Positions 9,052-19,538 of a stretch of DNA of 64,000 nt are shown in pieces. The notes under the pieces are model-generated. The model was not told the DNA's origin. It saw only the letters and a program-made list of their open reading frames with translations, and did not search any database. Position numbers and translations under genes: made by a program. This DNA is from Pseudomonas viridiflava. Lineage in GTDB: Bacteria; Pseudomonadota; Gammaproteobacteria; Pseudomonadales; Pseudomonadaceae. Within the stretch, counting starts at the first letter, position 1. Every line of letters begins with the position of its first letter. The stretch spans positions 124,001-188,000 of the forward strand of contig NZ_UUOC01000001.1 in the NCBI RefSeq assembly GCF_900590755.1. Reading direction: 5' to 3'.

Positions 9052-9841
9052 GGCTGGATTCCTCGGCCTGAAGCTCATGAATTGAACCGCTGAGACCGGC
9101 GAGCAGATGCACCTGTTGCCGGGTGACGTCGAGCAGGTCAGCGCCTTGCAAGGGGTATTCGATGGCCCGGGGCAAGCCCGGCTTCATGTACCCCAACAAA
9201 TGACGCCACGCTGGCAGATCGTCAGGTTGCGGTGGGGTCGCGATCAACTTGCCCGACGCATGACGTGTGACCGCCTTGAAATGAACATATTCAACGTAAC
9301 GGCCCAATTGCTGTGCGGCACTGAGGGCTGACTGATCCTGCCAGTGCCAGTTGCCGACATCGAAAGTCATGCCGACGGGGATTTTAAGTGTGTGGATGCG
9401 ACTGAAGAAGCCGACAAATCCGTCAATGTGCCCGCCATGGGCTGTCTGATCGTTCTCGACCAGCAAGCGTACCGGGTGTTGATCCAGGAGCTGAGCAAGC
9501 CCTGCTACATCGCAGTTTTCGGTGAAGTGCCCCAAGGACACCTTCAACCATTGGCCACCGGCCAGGGCTGCCCGCTGCAACGTGGCACCCAACTGCGGGT
9601 TGGGGGCTTTGCTTTCTGCCAGCCAGAGCTCAATCGGCGATGAATACAGACATTGCAGTTGCCGGGCGGCGACGGCAGTGGCCAGCGCTGACAAGGATTC
9701 ATGGGTGAAGAGCTCTTCGCGCAATTCAATGCGTACAGCACCTGCGGTGGCCACCAGATCAATAAAAGCTGCCTGGCCTTGCTGGCGTACAGCGTCGGCA
9801 CCGAAGCTGGAAAGGCTGACGGATACGGGGTTCATGTTCAT
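9044..9841 (-). CDS. kguE: KguE, TIM-barrel sugar epimerase/isomerase
   Basis: Cytoplasmic protein of 265 residues in the xylose-isomerase-like TIM barrel superfamily. Features include VRIELREE near the N-terminus, LLVENDQT in the middle, TFDVGNWHW and a terminal EYPLQG, which fit the metal- and substrate-binding strands. It is the first structural gene of the 2-ketogluconate operon; its exact reaction is not settled in the family. The ATG at 9839-9841 has GAGGA 9 bases upstream. A perfect PtxS operator sits 13 bases upstream of this start, so expression should be induced when PtxS binds its effector. Confidence 0.82.
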   Translation of the reverse strand: MNMNPVSVSLSSFGADAVRQQGQAAFIDLVATAGAVRIELREELFTHESLSALATAVAARQLQCLYSSPIELWLAESKAPNPQLGATLQRAALAGGQWLKVSLGHFTENCDVAGLAQLLDQHPVRLLVENDQTAHGGHIDGFVGFFSRIHTLKIPVGMTFDVGNWHWQDQSALSAAQQLGRYVEYVHFKAVTRHASGKLIATPPQPDDLPAWRHLLGYMKPGLPRAIEYPLQGADLLDVTRQQVHLLAGLSGSIHELQAEESSHV

Positions 9842-9854
9842 TATTGTTATCCTC

Positions 9855-9868
9855 TGAAACCGGTTTCA
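9855..9868. promoter_or_regulatory. PtxS operator upstream of kguE
   Basis: The perfect palindrome TGAAACCGGTTTCA is identical to the published PtxS operator of P. aeruginosa and P. putida. It lies 13 bases before the kguE start, immediately upstream of its ribosome binding site, where bound PtxS would block transcription of kguEKT. Confidence 0.92.
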
Positions 9869-9905
9869 TTTTAATTCAGCAGCAAAAAAAACAGAGCAAT
9901 CGGGC

Positions 9906-10928
9906 TTAGTTACGCTTTCGGGTCGAGCCGCGGATGATCAACCGGGCGGGGAAGTCGAAGTGCCTGCTGGGAGCTTCATCACCCCGCAGGCGATTGAGTA
10001 GGCATTCGAATGCGGTGACCCCAATTTCGTGGGTGGGTTGTGCCAGAGAAGTGATTCCGGTGCCCACCAACGGGTACCAATCCAGCTCGTCGAGGGCAAT
10101 CAGACCAATATCATCAAACAAAGGGCAGCCCATTTCCCGCAGTAATCGCGTGCAGGTGAGGGTGGCCACGCCATTGGCCGTGAACAAGGCTTTTGCCCCC
10201 GAGCCCGGCGCGTCGAGAAAGGCTTTGAGGCGGGTGCCGAATTCAGCATCGGTTTCCAGCACTTGGCCGCGCATTTGCGGGCGCTCGGCAAGCAGCGAGG
10301 TGAAGGCCTCCCGGCGTTCCAGGCGCGAACTGGTGCCATCCTGTTGCTCGGTAACGAACAGGATGTCGCGATAACCCGAGTCTTCCAGGTGATCGATGGC
10401 TTGCAGCACCGCAGTGGTGTTGTTCAACCCCACCAGATCGCTTTCCAGCTGATCGACTTTGCGGTCCACCAGCACCATCGGCAGTTCACGATGCAGGTCG
10501 CGCAACTCGTCCCGATGGTGGCCGAGGGTGTTCACGATCAATCCTTCGATGTTGTACGAACGCAGTGCTTCGAGATGCAGGCGTTCCTGCTCGTCATCAC
10601 GATCGGTATTGCACACCACTAGGCTGTAGCCGTGGCGTCGGCATGCGGTTTCGACGCCATGCATGACCGCGATGGAGTAGGGGTTGCGGATGTCAGCGAG
10701 CAGCATACCAATCAGCCGGGTGCGCCCGCGCTTCAGGCCACGGGCCATCTGGTTGGGGCGATACCCCAGAGTCTGAATGGCTTGTTCGATGCGCAGGGCA
10801 ATGGCGTCAGACAGCAATGGCCGGTCTTCGCCAATAAAACGCGAGACACTGGCTTTGGAGACGCCAGCCAGATCTGCCACGTCATTCATGGTCACACGGG
10901 AACGCGTGGACGGCGGAAAACTACTCAC
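9906..10928 (-). CDS. ptxS: PtxS, LacI-family repressor of 2-ketogluconate genes
   Basis: LacI/GalR regulator of 340 residues. The N-terminal helix-turn-helix (VTMNDVADLAGVSKASVSRF, about 12-31) is followed by the hinge (YRPNQMARGLKRGRT) and a periplasmic-binding-protein-like effector domain. In known systems PtxS binds 2-ketogluconate and releases the kgu and ptxS promoters. The start is a GTG at 10926-10928 with AGGGTG about 6 bases upstream; an ATG two bases further on is out of frame. It is transcribed in the same direction as kguE, 64 bases ahead. Operators lie upstream of both ptxS and kguE, consistent with autoregulation. Confidence 0.92.
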   Translation of the reverse strand: MSSFPPSTRSRVTMNDVADLAGVSKASVSRFIGEDRPLLSDAIALRIEQAIQTLGYRPNQMARGLKRGRTRLIGMLLADIRNPYSIAVMHGVETACRRHGYSLVVCNTDRDDEQERLHLEALRSYNIEGLIVNTLGHHRDELRDLHRELPMVLVDRKVDQLESDLVGLNNTTAVLQAIDHLEDSGYRDILFVTEQQDGTSSRLERREAFTSLLAERPQMRGQVLETDAEFGTRLKAFLDAPGSGAKALFTANGVATLTCTRLLREMGCPLFDDIGLIALDELDWYPLVGTGITSLAQPTHEIGVTAFECLLNRLRGDEAPSRHFDFPARLIIRGSTRKRN

Positions 10929-10985
10929 ATTTGCACCCTGTTGGATTTATTGGCGGGCTTTTGAATTTGTAACGGATTACAGCTC

Positions 10986-10999
10986 TGAAAACGGTTTCA
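10986..10999. promoter_or_regulatory. PtxS operator upstream of ptxS
   Basis: TGAAAACGGTTTCA differs from the perfect PtxS palindrome at one base and lies 57 bases upstream of the ptxS start. This supports autorepression. Confidence 0.85.
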
Positions 11000-11149
11000 G
11001 AAAACACCAAAGCTCATTCGGCGTCAATACGACTTCGGATGAAAGGCACAGGCTGTATAGGCCTGGGCTGGACAAAACACGAAGCCAATCAACAAGGCTG
11101 AACCGTTTAACGGGCGTCACGGGGTTGTCATAAGGCACTACAGAACGGC

Positions 11150-12304
11150 ATGCTGCGGCTCCATTGTAACCGGACTTTACTGGATATGGCCTCGGCTTCT
11201 GGCAATGCTGATCTGATGTCGCGTCGTTCCGCGCTGGTTCTGGCGTTGTGTCTACCCAGTGATGTGCTGCTTTATCTGTTGTTGCCTCTGCATGCACAAG
11301 CCTTTGGCATCACACTCGCGCAGGCTGGCGTACTGCTGGCGGCCAATCGCCTGGTCAGAATCTTCGGCTACAGCTACGTGGTTCGCTACTACGCACGGGT
11401 GGGGGATCGCCCCACGGTGATGTTGGCCGCCGCGACGGCCGTGATCTGCGCGCTGGGCAATGGTGTGATTTCAGGTTTCTGGGGGTTATTGATACTGCGT
11501 CTGGGCTGGGGCCTGGCTTTTGCAGCGATGAACCTCTCGACCCAAGTGTTGGCCACTTCAGATCCTGCGGGTGCTGCCCATCGTTCCGGGCGATCACGGG
11601 CCTACGTTGCGATCGGCCCGATGATTGCGTTGCCACTGGGGGCGTTGATCAGTATTGAATTCGGGCCTCGGGTGATATTCCTGCTGTTGGCGGTGTCAGC
11701 GCTGATTGGTTGGTGGGTCGCTCGGGGTTTGCCGAGCATCGGTCACGCCATGCCAGCGCCTTCGGGTCGACGCTTCAAAGCGCCCGACAGTGTGGCGGTA
11801 TGGTCGTTTATTGAAGGCGTGGCTCTGGATGGGTTGTTTATTTTCGGGCTCGCGCTGCAAGCGCAAGCGGTGATGGGTGGCAATGCGGTCATCGTTGCCG
11901 GCGTGCTTCTGGCCTTGCGCTATGTCTCCGAGATGCTGTTGAGCCCATTGGGTGGGCGTGCTGCCGAGCAGTTTGGCGCTGTGCGCATGCTGGTGGTTTT
12001 TTCAGTGCTTACCGGGCTGGCCCTGACGGCGTTTGGTTCTCACTGGTTAATCCTGGGGGCCGGCAGTGTTCTGATTTTGCGTGCCGTGCAATTACCTCTG
12101 GTGACCACACTGGTCGCTCAGCGCAACCCGGGCGCCGGTCGAGTTCAGGCGTTGGCTGCCAACTCCGTCTGGCGGGATGTCGGTGCGGGCGTTGGCCCTT
12201 TATTGGCAGGCTTATTACTGCCGGTGACGTCAGCCGTATGGGTGTATGCTCTCGCGGGTCTGGCCGTGGCAATGAGTGCTGTGTTCTGCAGCTTGCGCAA
12301 ATAA
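11150..12304 (+). CDS. MFS transporter, unknown substrate
   Basis: Inner-membrane protein of about 384 residues with 11-12 predicted helices and the MFS loop-2/3 element RVGDRPTV. Overall layout resembles drug-efflux or sugar-efflux MFS proteins, but I do not recognise a specific family. No start has a strong ribosome binding site: ATGs at 11150, 11186 and 11216 are all possible, and the last (MSRRSALVLAL) places the first helix closest to the N-terminus. It stands alone between the divergent ptxS gene and the histidine phosphatase, so its context gives no substrate clue. Confidence 0.7.
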   Translation: MLRLHCNRTLLDMASASGNADLMSRRSALVLALCLPSDVLLYLLLPLHAQAFGITLAQAGVLLAANRLVRIFGYSYVVRYYARVGDRPTVMLAAATAVICALGNGVISGFWGLLILRLGWGLAFAAMNLSTQVLATSDPAGAAHRSGRSRAYVAIGPMIALPLGALISIEFGPRVIFLLLAVSALIGWWVARGLPSIGHAMPAPSGRRFKAPDSVAVWSFIEGVALDGLFIFGLALQAQAVMGGNAVIVAGVLLALRYVSEMLLSPLGGRAAEQFGAVRMLVVFSVLTGLALTAFGSHWLILGAGSVLILRAVQLPLVTTLVAQRNPGAGRVQALAANSVWRDVGAGVGPLLAGLLLPVTSAVWVYALAGLAVAMSAVFCSLRK

Positions 12305-12581
12305 TAACGGTTCAAAGGCTTTTCCCAACGCTCCCATTTAGATCAGATTGCTGTTGCATAGCGGACTGATCCGTCTTTTTGCGGGCCCAAATGCAACCTC
12401 CGGGCCGTTTTCGACTCTTATCATCGCGTCAACAAGACGGACATATTCGCGCGTTAGGCTGTGGAGCGTATCAAGGACACGTTTCGAAGTGCTTGAAAAA
12501 GGGAGTAGTCAGGGTAGCGGACCAGTCATGGAGGCATTTCACGCTACGCATCTCAATGCCCGCTAATAAAATCAGAGAGCC

Positions 12582-13262
12582 ATGAATATTTTTAAAGCCC
12601 CCGTTAGCACCCGATTCAAGCGACGCTGTGCTTTTTTGCTCGTTCCGGTATTTGCCGTTATATCCTCGGTTGCATTGTTCAGCGTTGGCAGAGGCGTACA
12701 TGCCGAGCCCAAGAACGGTACTCAGACGCTGGTCTTCATGCGCCACGCGGAAAAACCCTCAATGGGCCTCGGGCAACTCAACTGCCAGGGTCTGAACCGT
12801 GCCATTGATCTGTCCGAGCTTCTGCCTCGGCAATTCGGCAAGGCCAACTTCATCTTTGCCGCCAATCCCAGTCGTCATGTGGAAGAGGGCGAGGGTGATC
12901 TTTCCTACAGCTATCTGCGCCCCTTGATGACAGTCGGGCCTAGCGCGATCAAGCTCGGGCTGCCTATCAATATTGATTACGGCGCCAATGACACCGGCGA
13001 TCTGGCCGATGAGTTGATGCGTGACAAATATCACGACGCAACCATTTATACCGCCTGGTCCCACGGTTATTTGCCGGAGCTGATCAACAAGGTCGCCGAG
13101 GAAGCTTCCGGCAAGAAGATCAAATTGCTGGATGACTGGACCGGTGATGACTTCGACTCGGTCTTGGTGCTGACTCTCAAATGGAACAATGGCAAGGCCA
13201 GCATCGAGTACGAGAACTACAAGCAAGGCTTGAATGAGGGTTCTCAGGGTTGCCCGACCTGA
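12582..13262 (+). CDS. Exported histidine phosphatase family protein
   Basis: Protein of 226 residues with an N-terminal hydrophobic segment (about 17-36) that acts as a signal peptide or anchor. The phosphohistidine motif MRHAEKP follows, with Arg54 and catalytic His55. A second His (TAWSHGYLPEL) probably completes the catalytic pocket, as in the branch-1 histidine phosphatase fold. It is likely periplasmic and could be a phosphatase acting on small phosphoesters. AGAGAG lies just upstream of the ATG. It precedes the lexA2 operon by 66 bases, but that operon has its own operator. Confidence 0.8.
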   Translation: MNIFKAPVSTRFKRRCAFLLVPVFAVISSVALFSVGRGVHAEPKNGTQTLVFMRHAEKPSMGLGQLNCQGLNRAIDLSELLPRQFGKANFIFAANPSRHVEEGEGDLSYSYLRPLMTVGPSAIKLGLPINIDYGANDTGDLADELMRDKYHDATIYTAWSHGYLPELINKVAEEASGKKIKLLDDWTGDDFDSVLVLTLKWNNGKASIEYENYKQGLNEGSQGCPT

Positions 13263-13319
13263 TAACCGGGTAGCCTTTTCAGGCTGACGACAAATGGCTC
13301 TGGTCAGATAAAGCGCAGT

Positions 13320-13337
13320 GGAGTACAAATGTACTCC
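13320..13337. promoter_or_regulatory. LexA2 operator-like palindrome overlapping the lexA2 start
   Basis: GGAGTACAAATGTACTCC has two perfect 7-base arms around a 4-base centre. It contains the GTAC-N4-GTAC core, close to the GTAC-N4-GTGC element reported for LexA2-type repressors. The palindrome includes both the GGAG ribosome binding site (13320-13323) and the ATG at 13329. Confidence 0.75.
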
Positions 13338-13946
13338 ATGAGCACATTATCTCCCCGACGCAGCGCCATACTGATTTTCATACGCGATCGCATCGCGCAA
13401 CAAGGTCAATCCCCAAGCCTGGCCGAAATCTCCGAAGCCTTTGGTTTTGCTTCGCGCAGCGTGGCCCGTAAGCACATCATCGCCCTGACTGAAGCCGGTC
13501 TGATCGAGGTCATGCCCAATCAGGCGCGAGGGATTCGGCTGGTTCAGTTTGAACCGCGGCCCGAGCTGATATCGATTCCCGTGCTGGGCCGGGTCGCCGC
13601 CGGTGCGCCTATTGGCCCGGACGTCGATCACCACGACACTCTGTTGCTGGATCGCAGCACATTCTCCCGTGTCCCCGATTACCTTCTGCGGGTGCAGGGG
13701 GATTCCATGATCGAGGACGGCATTCTCGATGGGGATCTGGTGGGTGTGCATCGCAGCAGCGACGCCCATGACGGGCAGATCGTGGTGGCGCGTCTGGATG
13801 GGGAGGTCACCATCAAGCGCCTGCACAAAGGCAGCGCTGCAATCAGCCTGCTGCCACGCAACCCGGCTTATGCCCCTATCGTGATCAACCCGGATCAGGA
13901 CTTCGCCATTGAAGGTGTGTTCTGTGGTCTGGTGAGGCGTGCATGA
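13329..13946 (+). CDS. lexA: LexA2-type SOS repressor
   Basis: LexA-family repressor of 205 residues controlling the downstream mutagenesis genes. An N-terminal winged helix-turn-helix (about 8-70) carries a recognition region, FGFASRSVARKHI, that differs from canonical LexA. The C-terminal S24 peptidase domain has the self-cleavage site Ala91-Gly92, nucleophile Ser126 (GDSM) and general-base Lys163. RecA filaments on damaged DNA would trigger self-cleavage. ATG 13329 has GGAG five bases upstream; a second ATG at 13338 lacks a site at suitable spacing. Its stop overlaps the imuA start (ATGA), so it leads a tightly packed lexA2-imuA-imuB-dnaE2 operon. Confidence 0.93.
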   Translation: MYSMSTLSPRRSAILIFIRDRIAQQGQSPSLAEISEAFGFASRSVARKHIIALTEAGLIEVMPNQARGIRLVQFEPRPELISIPVLGRVAAGAPIGPDVDHHDTLLLDRSTFSRVPDYLLRVQGDSMIEDGILDGDLVGVHRSSDAHDGQIVVARLDGEVTIKRLHKGSAAISLLPRNPAYAPIVINPDQDFAIEGVFCGLVRRA

Positions 13947-14563
13947 TGGGCGCCGTAGTCAGCCTGGAGTCGCTGCTCGACGAGCGCCGGGTCTGGAAGG
14001 GCCGGCAGACTGCCGCACCTGTCAGCCTGCAACCCACCGGGCATGCGGCGCTGGATGCGGCGTTGCCTTCGGGCGGTTGGCCTGCTGCGGCACTCAGCGA
14101 AATCCTGGTGGCGACTGACGGCAGCGGAGAGTTGCGTCTGCTCTGGCCGGCGCTTGCGCGGCTGGCCAGCAGCGGTGAGCGTCTGGTGCTGGTAGCGCCA
14201 CCCTATATTCCCTATCCCCAGGCCTGGCTCGCAGCTGGCATCGATATGGGGCAACTGACGGTGATTCAGGCTCTTGAGCGCGATGCACTGTGGGCGGCTG
14301 AACAATGCCTGCGCTCGGGAAGTTGTGGGGCGGTGTTGTGCTGGCCCGGCCTTGTGGATGATCGCGCCTTGCGTCGATTGCAGGTTGCGGCCGAAACCGG
14401 TCAAACCCTGGCATTCGCCTGCCGACCGCTTGCCGCCGCGAGTAACCCGTCGCCTGCTGCATTACGCATTGCCATCGATACCCGGCCTCAGCAATTGCGA
14501 GTGCTGAAATGCCGTGGCGGCCTGGCCCCGGCAGCACCCATCCCGTTCACCACGGACGCTTGA
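13943..14563 (+). CDS. imuA: ImuA, translesion synthesis accessory protein
   Basis: RecA/SulA-like protein of 206 residues that is required for SOS mutagenesis together with ImuB and DnaE2. The pattern GHAALDAALPSGGWPAAALSE (about 33-53) is typical of ImuA, which resembles the RecA core but lacks an intact Walker A motif. Recent family work places it as a recombinase-like partner of ImuB. The start codon overlaps the lexA2 stop by four bases, showing translational coupling. The gene ends just before the imuB ribosome binding site. Confidence 0.9.
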   Translation: MMGAVVSLESLLDERRVWKGRQTAAPVSLQPTGHAALDAALPSGGWPAAALSEILVATDGSGELRLLWPALARLASSGERLVLVAPPYIPYPQAWLAAGIDMGQLTVIQALERDALWAAEQCLRSGSCGAVLCWPGLVDDRALRRLQVAAETGQTLAFACRPLAAASNPSPAALRIAIDTRPQQLRVLKCRGGLAPAAPIPFTTDA

Positions 14564-14570
14564 GGTCGCC

Positions 14571-15986
14571 ATGCTGTGGGCCTGTGTCTTGCTGCCGCAA
14601 TTGGCGCTGGATGGCGTGATGCGCTGTCGCACCAATCCCGATGAGCCTCTGGCGCTGCTCAGCGGCACCCCGCAACGGCGTGTACTGCAAACCGTCAACC
14701 CGGCAGCCCGCGCCCTTGGCTTGCGCCCCGGCCAGTCGTTGATCAGTGCGCAAGTGCTGGTCAGGGATTTCGCCACGATTGAATACGCCCCCTCAGAAAC
14801 CGAGGCGTTACAGCAGTTGCTGGCCGCCTGGGCCTATGGCTTCAGTTCACAGGTCAGCCTCAAGTACCCGCGGGCGCTGCTCATGGAGATTGAATCAAGC
14901 CTGGGCTTGTTCGGTCCATGGCCGGTTTTCGAAGCGCGGCTGCGCAAGGAGTTGACGGCCCTGGGCTTCAGCCACCGTATCGTCGTCGCCCCCAACCCGA
15001 TTGCAGCCCGCATGTTGGCCAATGCCCACGACGGACTGGCAATCCTGGACGCCCGACAACTGCGTCAGGCGCTGGAGCAGATGCCGCTCAATCGCATCGG
15101 TTTGAGCAGCGAAGTAGCCACGGCGTTCTCGCGCATGGGCTTTCGTTGCGTGCGTGAGGTGCTGGAGCTGCCGCGTCATACCCTGGCCCGGCGCTTTCCT
15201 GCCCAAGTGCTGCAACACCTGGATAACTTGTTGGGGGAACGTCCGGTTGCTCTGGAGTGCTATACGCCGCCTGACTTCTTTGATGTGCGCATTGAATTGA
15301 ATTTCGATGTGGAGTCCCATCAGGCGCTGCTGTTCCCCCTCAAACGTCTGGTTTCAGACCTGGCGGCCTTTCTGGCTGGACGCGACAGCGGTGTGCAGCG
15401 TTTCGGTTTACACCTGGAGCATCACGAAGGTCCTGACACCCTGGTGCCTGTGGGTTTGCTCAGCGCCGAACGGGAAGCCGGCATGCTGTTTGAGCTGGCC
15501 CGTGGTCGACTGGAACAGATTCAAGTGCGCTCACCGGTGCACGCCGTACGTTTGAATGCCCGGGACTTGCCGACCTTCGTCCCGGTGCGTCGGGAGTTGT
15601 TCGACGAGCGCCCCCAGCAGGCCTTGCCATGGGAGCAGTTGCGCGAACGCTTGCGCGCCAGGCTGGGGGACGATTCGGTGAATAGCCTGAGCATGCACGC
15701 TGATCATCGGCCCGAATGCGCCTGGCAACTTGATGCTCACAGCAAGAACAAACCCGTCGCGCCCAGCGTGCCCCGTCCCGGCTGGCTGCTTTCAACACCC
15801 AAGCCTTTGCAGGATGGCGAAACCCGGATCCTTGCCGGGCCTGAGCGTATCGAGTCCGGCTGGTGGGACGGTGGCGATGTGCGTCGGGATTATTACCTGA
15901 TCGAGACCCGAACCGGGCAAAGAGGGTGGGCTTACCGTTCGGTGGGCGAGCAGGGTGACTTGTTGCTGCACGGCTGGTTCGCATGA
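14571..15986 (+). CDS. imuB: ImuB, catalytically inactive Y-family polymerase
   Basis: Y-family DNA polymerase homologue of 471 residues. In this family ImuB lacks the catalytic acidic residues and acts as a hub that binds the beta clamp, ImuA and DnaE2. The N-terminus ([16 protein letters not shown]) has no DxD motif at the usual palm position, in line with that. The ATG at 14571 is chosen because GAGG overlaps the imuA stop five bases upstream; the longer open frame would start inside imuA without a ribosome site. Its stop overlaps the dnaE2 start. Confidence 0.92.
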   Translation: MLWACVLLPQLALDGVMRCRTNPDEPLALLSGTPQRRVLQTVNPAARALGLRPGQSLISAQVLVRDFATIEYAPSETEALQQLLAAWAYGFSSQVSLKYPRALLMEIESSLGLFGPWPVFEARLRKELTALGFSHRIVVAPNPIAARMLANAHDGLAILDARQLRQALEQMPLNRIGLSSEVATAFSRMGFRCVREVLELPRHTLARRFPAQVLQHLDNLLGERPVALECYTPPDFFDVRIELNFDVESHQALLFPLKRLVSDLAAFLAGRDSGVQRFGLHLEHHEGPDTLVPVGLLSAEREAGMLFELARGRLEQIQVRSPVHAVRLNARDLPTFVPVRRELFDERPQQALPWEQLRERLRARLGDDSVNSLSMHADHRPECAWQLDAHSKNKPVAPSVPRPGWLLSTPKPLQDGETRILAGPERIESGWWDGGDVRRDYYLIETRTGQRGWAYRSVGEQGDLLLHGWFA

Positions 15987-18900
15987 ACACTGGTTACGCC
16001 GAGCTGCACTGCCTGTCCAACTTCAGTTTTCAGCGCGGAGCCTCCAGCGCTCTGGAGTTGTTCGAGCGCGCCAAGGTCCACGGCTATGCGGCACTGGCTA
16101 TCACCGATGAATGCACCTTGGCGGGTATTGTTCGGGCCTGGCAAGCGGCGAAGAAAACCGGCGTGAGCCTGATCGTCGGCAGCGAAGTGCAGATCACCGG
16201 CGGCCCCAGGATTGTTCTGCTGGTGGAAAACCTCGCTGGTTACCAAGCCTTGTGCCAGTTGATCACCGTGGCCCGGCGCAGGGCAAAAAAAGGCGAATAT
16301 CAGTTGTTGCGCGAGGACTTCAACACCTCACTGGACGGGCTGTTGGCACTGTGGCTCCCGGACGCGAATCTTCCGCACAGCGCTTTGGTCGAGCACGGGC
16401 GATGGCTGCATAGCCGCTTCGCCAATACCTTATGGCTGACCATCGAGTTGCATCGCGGCCCTGACGATCAGCAGCTTCTGAGCCAATTGCTGGAGCTGAG
16501 CTCGACGTTGCAGATCCCGGCTGTCGCCAGCGGTGACGTACACATGCACGCCCGTGGGCGCCGCGCCTTGCAGGACACCATCACTGCCATTCGCCACCAC
16601 ACCACGGTAGCTGCGGCCGGTCATTGTCTGTTCCCCAATGGCGAACGGCATCTTCGTGCGCTGAACGCCCTGGCAGAGATCTATCCCGCCTCGCTGCTGA
16701 CTGAAACCCTGAGCATCGCCCAGCGTTGTAGTTTCGACCTGGGCCAGTTGCGTTACGAATACCCTCATGAACTGGTGCCTGAGGGTCATACCCCGACTTC
16801 GTGGCTGAGGGAAATGACTGAACGTGGCGCCCGCAAACGTTGGCCCAAGGGCCCCAAGCCAGAAACCCGGGCGCAAATCGAAAAAGAGCTGAGTCTGATC
16901 AGCGAGATGAAGTTCGACAGTTATTTCCTGACCGTACACGACATCGTTGAGTTTGCCCGGGATCGCCACATTCTTTGCCAGGGACGTGGTTCAGCCGCCA
17001 ACTCAGTGGTGTGTTTTGCCTTGGGTATTACCGAGCTGAACCCGGAAACCAGCAACCTGCTGTTCGAACGCTTCATCTCCAGAGAGCGCAATGAGCCGCC
17101 TGATATTGACGTGGACTTCGAACACGAGCGGCGTGAAGAAGTCCTGCAATATGTTTTTCAACGCTATGGTCGGGGCAGGGCGGCGCTCACGGCAGTCGCC
17201 AGCACTTACCACGGCACGGGTGCGGTGCGTGATGTGGCCAAAGTCCTGGGTTTACCCCCCGATCAGATCAACGCCCTGGCCGATTGCTTCAGCAGTTGGA
17301 GTGATGATCTGCCCTCTGAAATGCGCCTGCGGGAAAGCGGGTTCGATCCCGAGACGCCGATCCTGCGGCGTATTCTGACCCTGACCCGGGAGCTGATCGG
17401 TTTCCCCCGTCATTTGTCACAGCACCCGGGTGGTTTCGTGATCTCCGAGCACCCACTGCACACCCTGGTGCCGGTAGAGAATGCAGCCATGGCTGACCGA
17501 ACCATCATCCAGTGGGACAAGGACGATCTAGACGCCGTGGGTTTGCTCAAGGTGGATATTCTGGCGCTAGGCATGCTCAGCGCCTTGCGCCGCACGTTCG
17601 ACTTGGTGCGCCGCTATCGGGGCAATGACTGGACTCTGGCTACGGTGCCTGCCGAGGATCCGGCCACCTATGAAATGATCGGCCGGGCAGACACTATCGG
17701 CGTATTCCAGATCGAGTCCCGGGCACAGATGGCCATGCTGCCGCGCATGAAACCCGTGACGTTTTACGATCTGGTCATCGAGGTAGCGATTGTCAGGCCA
17801 GGCCCGATTCAGGGCGACATGGTGCATCCCTATCTGCGTCGGCGAAACAATGAAGAACTCGTCACCTATCCGCCAAAGCTGGAGAAGGTCTTCAAGCGCA
17901 CGTTGGGTGTGCCCTTGTTTCAGGAACAAGTCATGGAAGTGGCCATCATCGCGGCGGATTATTCCCCCGGCGAGGCCGACGAACTGCGCCGGTCCATGGC
18001 GGCCTGGAAACGCCACGGCGGGTTGGAGCCGCACCGGATTCGGCTGGCTGAGCGCATGGAGGCCAACGGTTACGATCCAGCGTTCATTGCGCGCATCTTC
18101 GAGCAGATCAAAGGCTTTGGCAGCTACGGCTTCCCTGAGTCCCACGCGGCCAGTTTTGCCTTGCTGACCTACGCCAGTTGCTGGCTCAAATGCCATGAGC
18201 CAGCCGCGTTTGCCTGCGCATTGATCAACAGCTGGCCCATGGGTTTCTACAGCCCGGATCAGATTCTTCAGGATGCACGCCGCCACCATATCGAAATTCG
18301 CCCGGTGGATATCCGCTACAGCGATTGGGATTGCAGCCTTGAACCTGTCGAACATCATGATCGCAACCGCTCTCTGGCGATTCGCATGGGGCTACGTATG
18401 GTGCGAGGGTTTCGCGAAGAGGACGCACGGCGTATTGAGGCCGCCAGAGTGCACAAGGCATTCAGTGACGTCACTGATCTGAGCCTGCGAGCTCAACTCG
18501 ACAGTCGGGCCAGAGAAGCCCTGGCCGATGCGGGGGCCTTGCGCGGCCTGGTCGGGCACCGTTATCGGGCGCGCTGGGAGGTGGCGGGGGTCGAAGCGCA
18601 ACGGCCCTTGTTTGGATTCGAAGAGAATGTCGAAGAGCCGCAAGTTGCGTTACCACTGCCGACTGTCGCCCAGGATCTGATGGCGGATTACGCCATGACC
18701 GGTACCACTTTAGGGCCACACCCGTTGGCTATGCTGCGGCGCCAACTGGCTGCCAAACGCTTTCGCAGTTCCAGGGAGTTGCTGGAGCTGGAGCACGGAC
18801 GCCCCGTCAGCGTTGCAGGTCTGGTGGTCGGCAGACAACGGCCGGGTACCGCCAGCGGTGTGACCTTCGTCACGCTCGAAGACGAGTTCGGAATGGTCAA

Positions 18901-19081
18901 CGTGATGGTCTGGCGAGACCTGGCTGAGCGTCAGCGCAAAGTACTGGTTGGGTCGCAGCTGTTGCAGGTATTCGGGCGGCTGGAATCGCAAAGCGGGGTG
19001 CGGCATGTGATAGCGCAACGGCTTTACGATCTGACGCCGCTACTGACAGGGCTGGATGTGCGCAGTCGGGATTTCAAATAA
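15983..19081 (+). CDS. dnaE2: Error-prone DNA polymerase DnaE2
   Basis: C-family DNA polymerase of 1032 residues that performs error-prone translesion synthesis after DNA damage. An N-terminal PHP domain starts with [12 protein letters not shown]. The palm contains PDIDVDF with Asp374 and Asp376 as expected metal ligands. Helix-hairpin-helix and OB-fold ([15 protein letters not shown]) regions follow at the C-terminus. It is shorter than replicative DnaE, as is usual for DnaE2. The start overlaps the imuB stop, so all four genes are one SOS operon controlled by LexA2. Confidence 0.95.
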   Translation: MNTGYAELHCLSNFSFQRGASSALELFERAKVHGYAALAITDECTLAGIVRAWQAAKKTGVSLIVGSEVQITGGPRIVLLVENLAGYQALCQLITVARRRAKKGEYQLLREDFNTSLDGLLALWLPDANLPHSALVEHGRWLHSRFANTLWLTIELHRGPDDQQLLSQLLELSSTLQIPAVASGDVHMHARGRRALQDTITAIRHHTTVAAAGHCLFPNGERHLRALNALAEIYPASLLTETLSIAQRCSFDLGQLRYEYPHELVPEGHTPTSWLREMTERGARKRWPKGPKPETRAQIEKELSLISEMKFDSYFLTVHDIVEFARDRHILCQGRGSAANSVVCFALGITELNPETSNLLFERFISRERNEPPDIDVDFEHERREEVLQYVFQRYGRGRAALTAVASTYHGTGAVRDVAKVLGLPPDQINALADCFSSWSDDLPSEMRLRESGFDPETPILRRILTLTRELIGFPRHLSQHPGGFVISEHPLHTLVPVENAAMADRTIIQWDKDDLDAVGLLKVDILALGMLSALRRTFDLVRRYRGNDWTLATVPAEDPATYEMIGRADTIGVFQIESRAQMAMLPRMKPVTFYDLVIEVAIVRPGPIQGDMVHPYLRRRNNEELVTYPPKLEKVFKRTLGVPLFQEQVMEVAIIAADYSPGEADELRRSMAAWKRHGGLEPHRIRLAERMEANGYDPAFIARIFEQIKGFGSYGFPESHAASFALLTYASCWLKCHEPAAFACALINSWPMGFYSPDQILQDARRHHIEIRPVDIRYSDWDCSLEPVEHHDRNRSLAIRMGLRMVRGFREEDARRIEAARVHKAFSDVTDLSLRAQLDSRAREALADAGALRGLVGHRYRARWEVAGVEAQRPLFGFEENVEEPQVALPLPTVAQDLMADYAMTGTTLGPHPLAMLRRQLAAKRFRSSRELLELEHGRPVSVAGLVVGRQRPGTASGVTFVTLEDEFGMVNVMVWRDLAERQRKVLVGSQLLQVFGRLESQSGVRHVIAQRLYDLTPLLTGLDVRSRDFK

Positions 19082-19097
19082 CGCCACTGTGTTGCAA

Positions 19098-19538
19098 TCA
19101 GCGTGACTGGCTGGCGGACTCGTTTGCAGGTGCGCCGTCAGCGCTGATCTTTCCGCATACGCCGTCCAACAGCTGAGTGATGGTCCAGGGCTTGGCAATA
19201 AAAAGCACGTCTGGCGGAAGTTGATCACTGCCTGGCGTGCCGTGCCCGGACATGACCACGATAGGCATCGCAGGCCATTTACCAGCTACCCAGTTCGCCA
19301 GCGCGATACCGTCCATGCTTCCAGGCATGCGCACGTCAGTCAGCAGTAATGACACTTCATTCGCGTGGGTTTGAAGGTACTCAACAGCTTGGTCTGCATT
19401 TTCCACGGACTCAGTCCTGAAACCGCCTTCGAACTCCAGAATCTCCTGTACGAAGTCGCGAATCATTGGTTCGTCCTCGACAATCAGCACCAGACTTGCT
19501 GTTGCCGAGGCTTCCCCATACTGCGGTGATTGAGTCAT
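19098..19538 (-). CDS. Single-domain response regulator
   Basis: CheY-like receiver of 146 residues with no output domain. Acidic pocket Glu21/Asp22, phosphoacceptor Asp68 (LLTDVRMPG), Ser97 and Lys116 (IAKPW) are all present, so it should be phosphorylated. There is no partner histidine kinase in the window. It may act through protein contacts, or as a phosphate sink in a hybrid-kinase pathway. A strong GAGGGA site precedes its ATG. It is convergent with dnaE2. Confidence 0.88.
   Translation of the reverse strand: MTQSPQYGEASATASLVLIVEDEPMIRDFVQEILEFEGGFRTESVENADQAVEYLQTHANEVSLLLTDVRMPGSMDGIALANWVAGKWPAMPIVVMSGHGTPGSDQLPPDVLFIAKPWTITQLLDGVCGKISADGAPANESASQSR

Noticed and set aside
10986-11149. 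A control site shared with the MFS gene at 11150
   Set aside because: The PtxS operator here lies about 150 bases from that gene and is well placed for ptxS itself. I found no evidence that PtxS controls the MFS gene.
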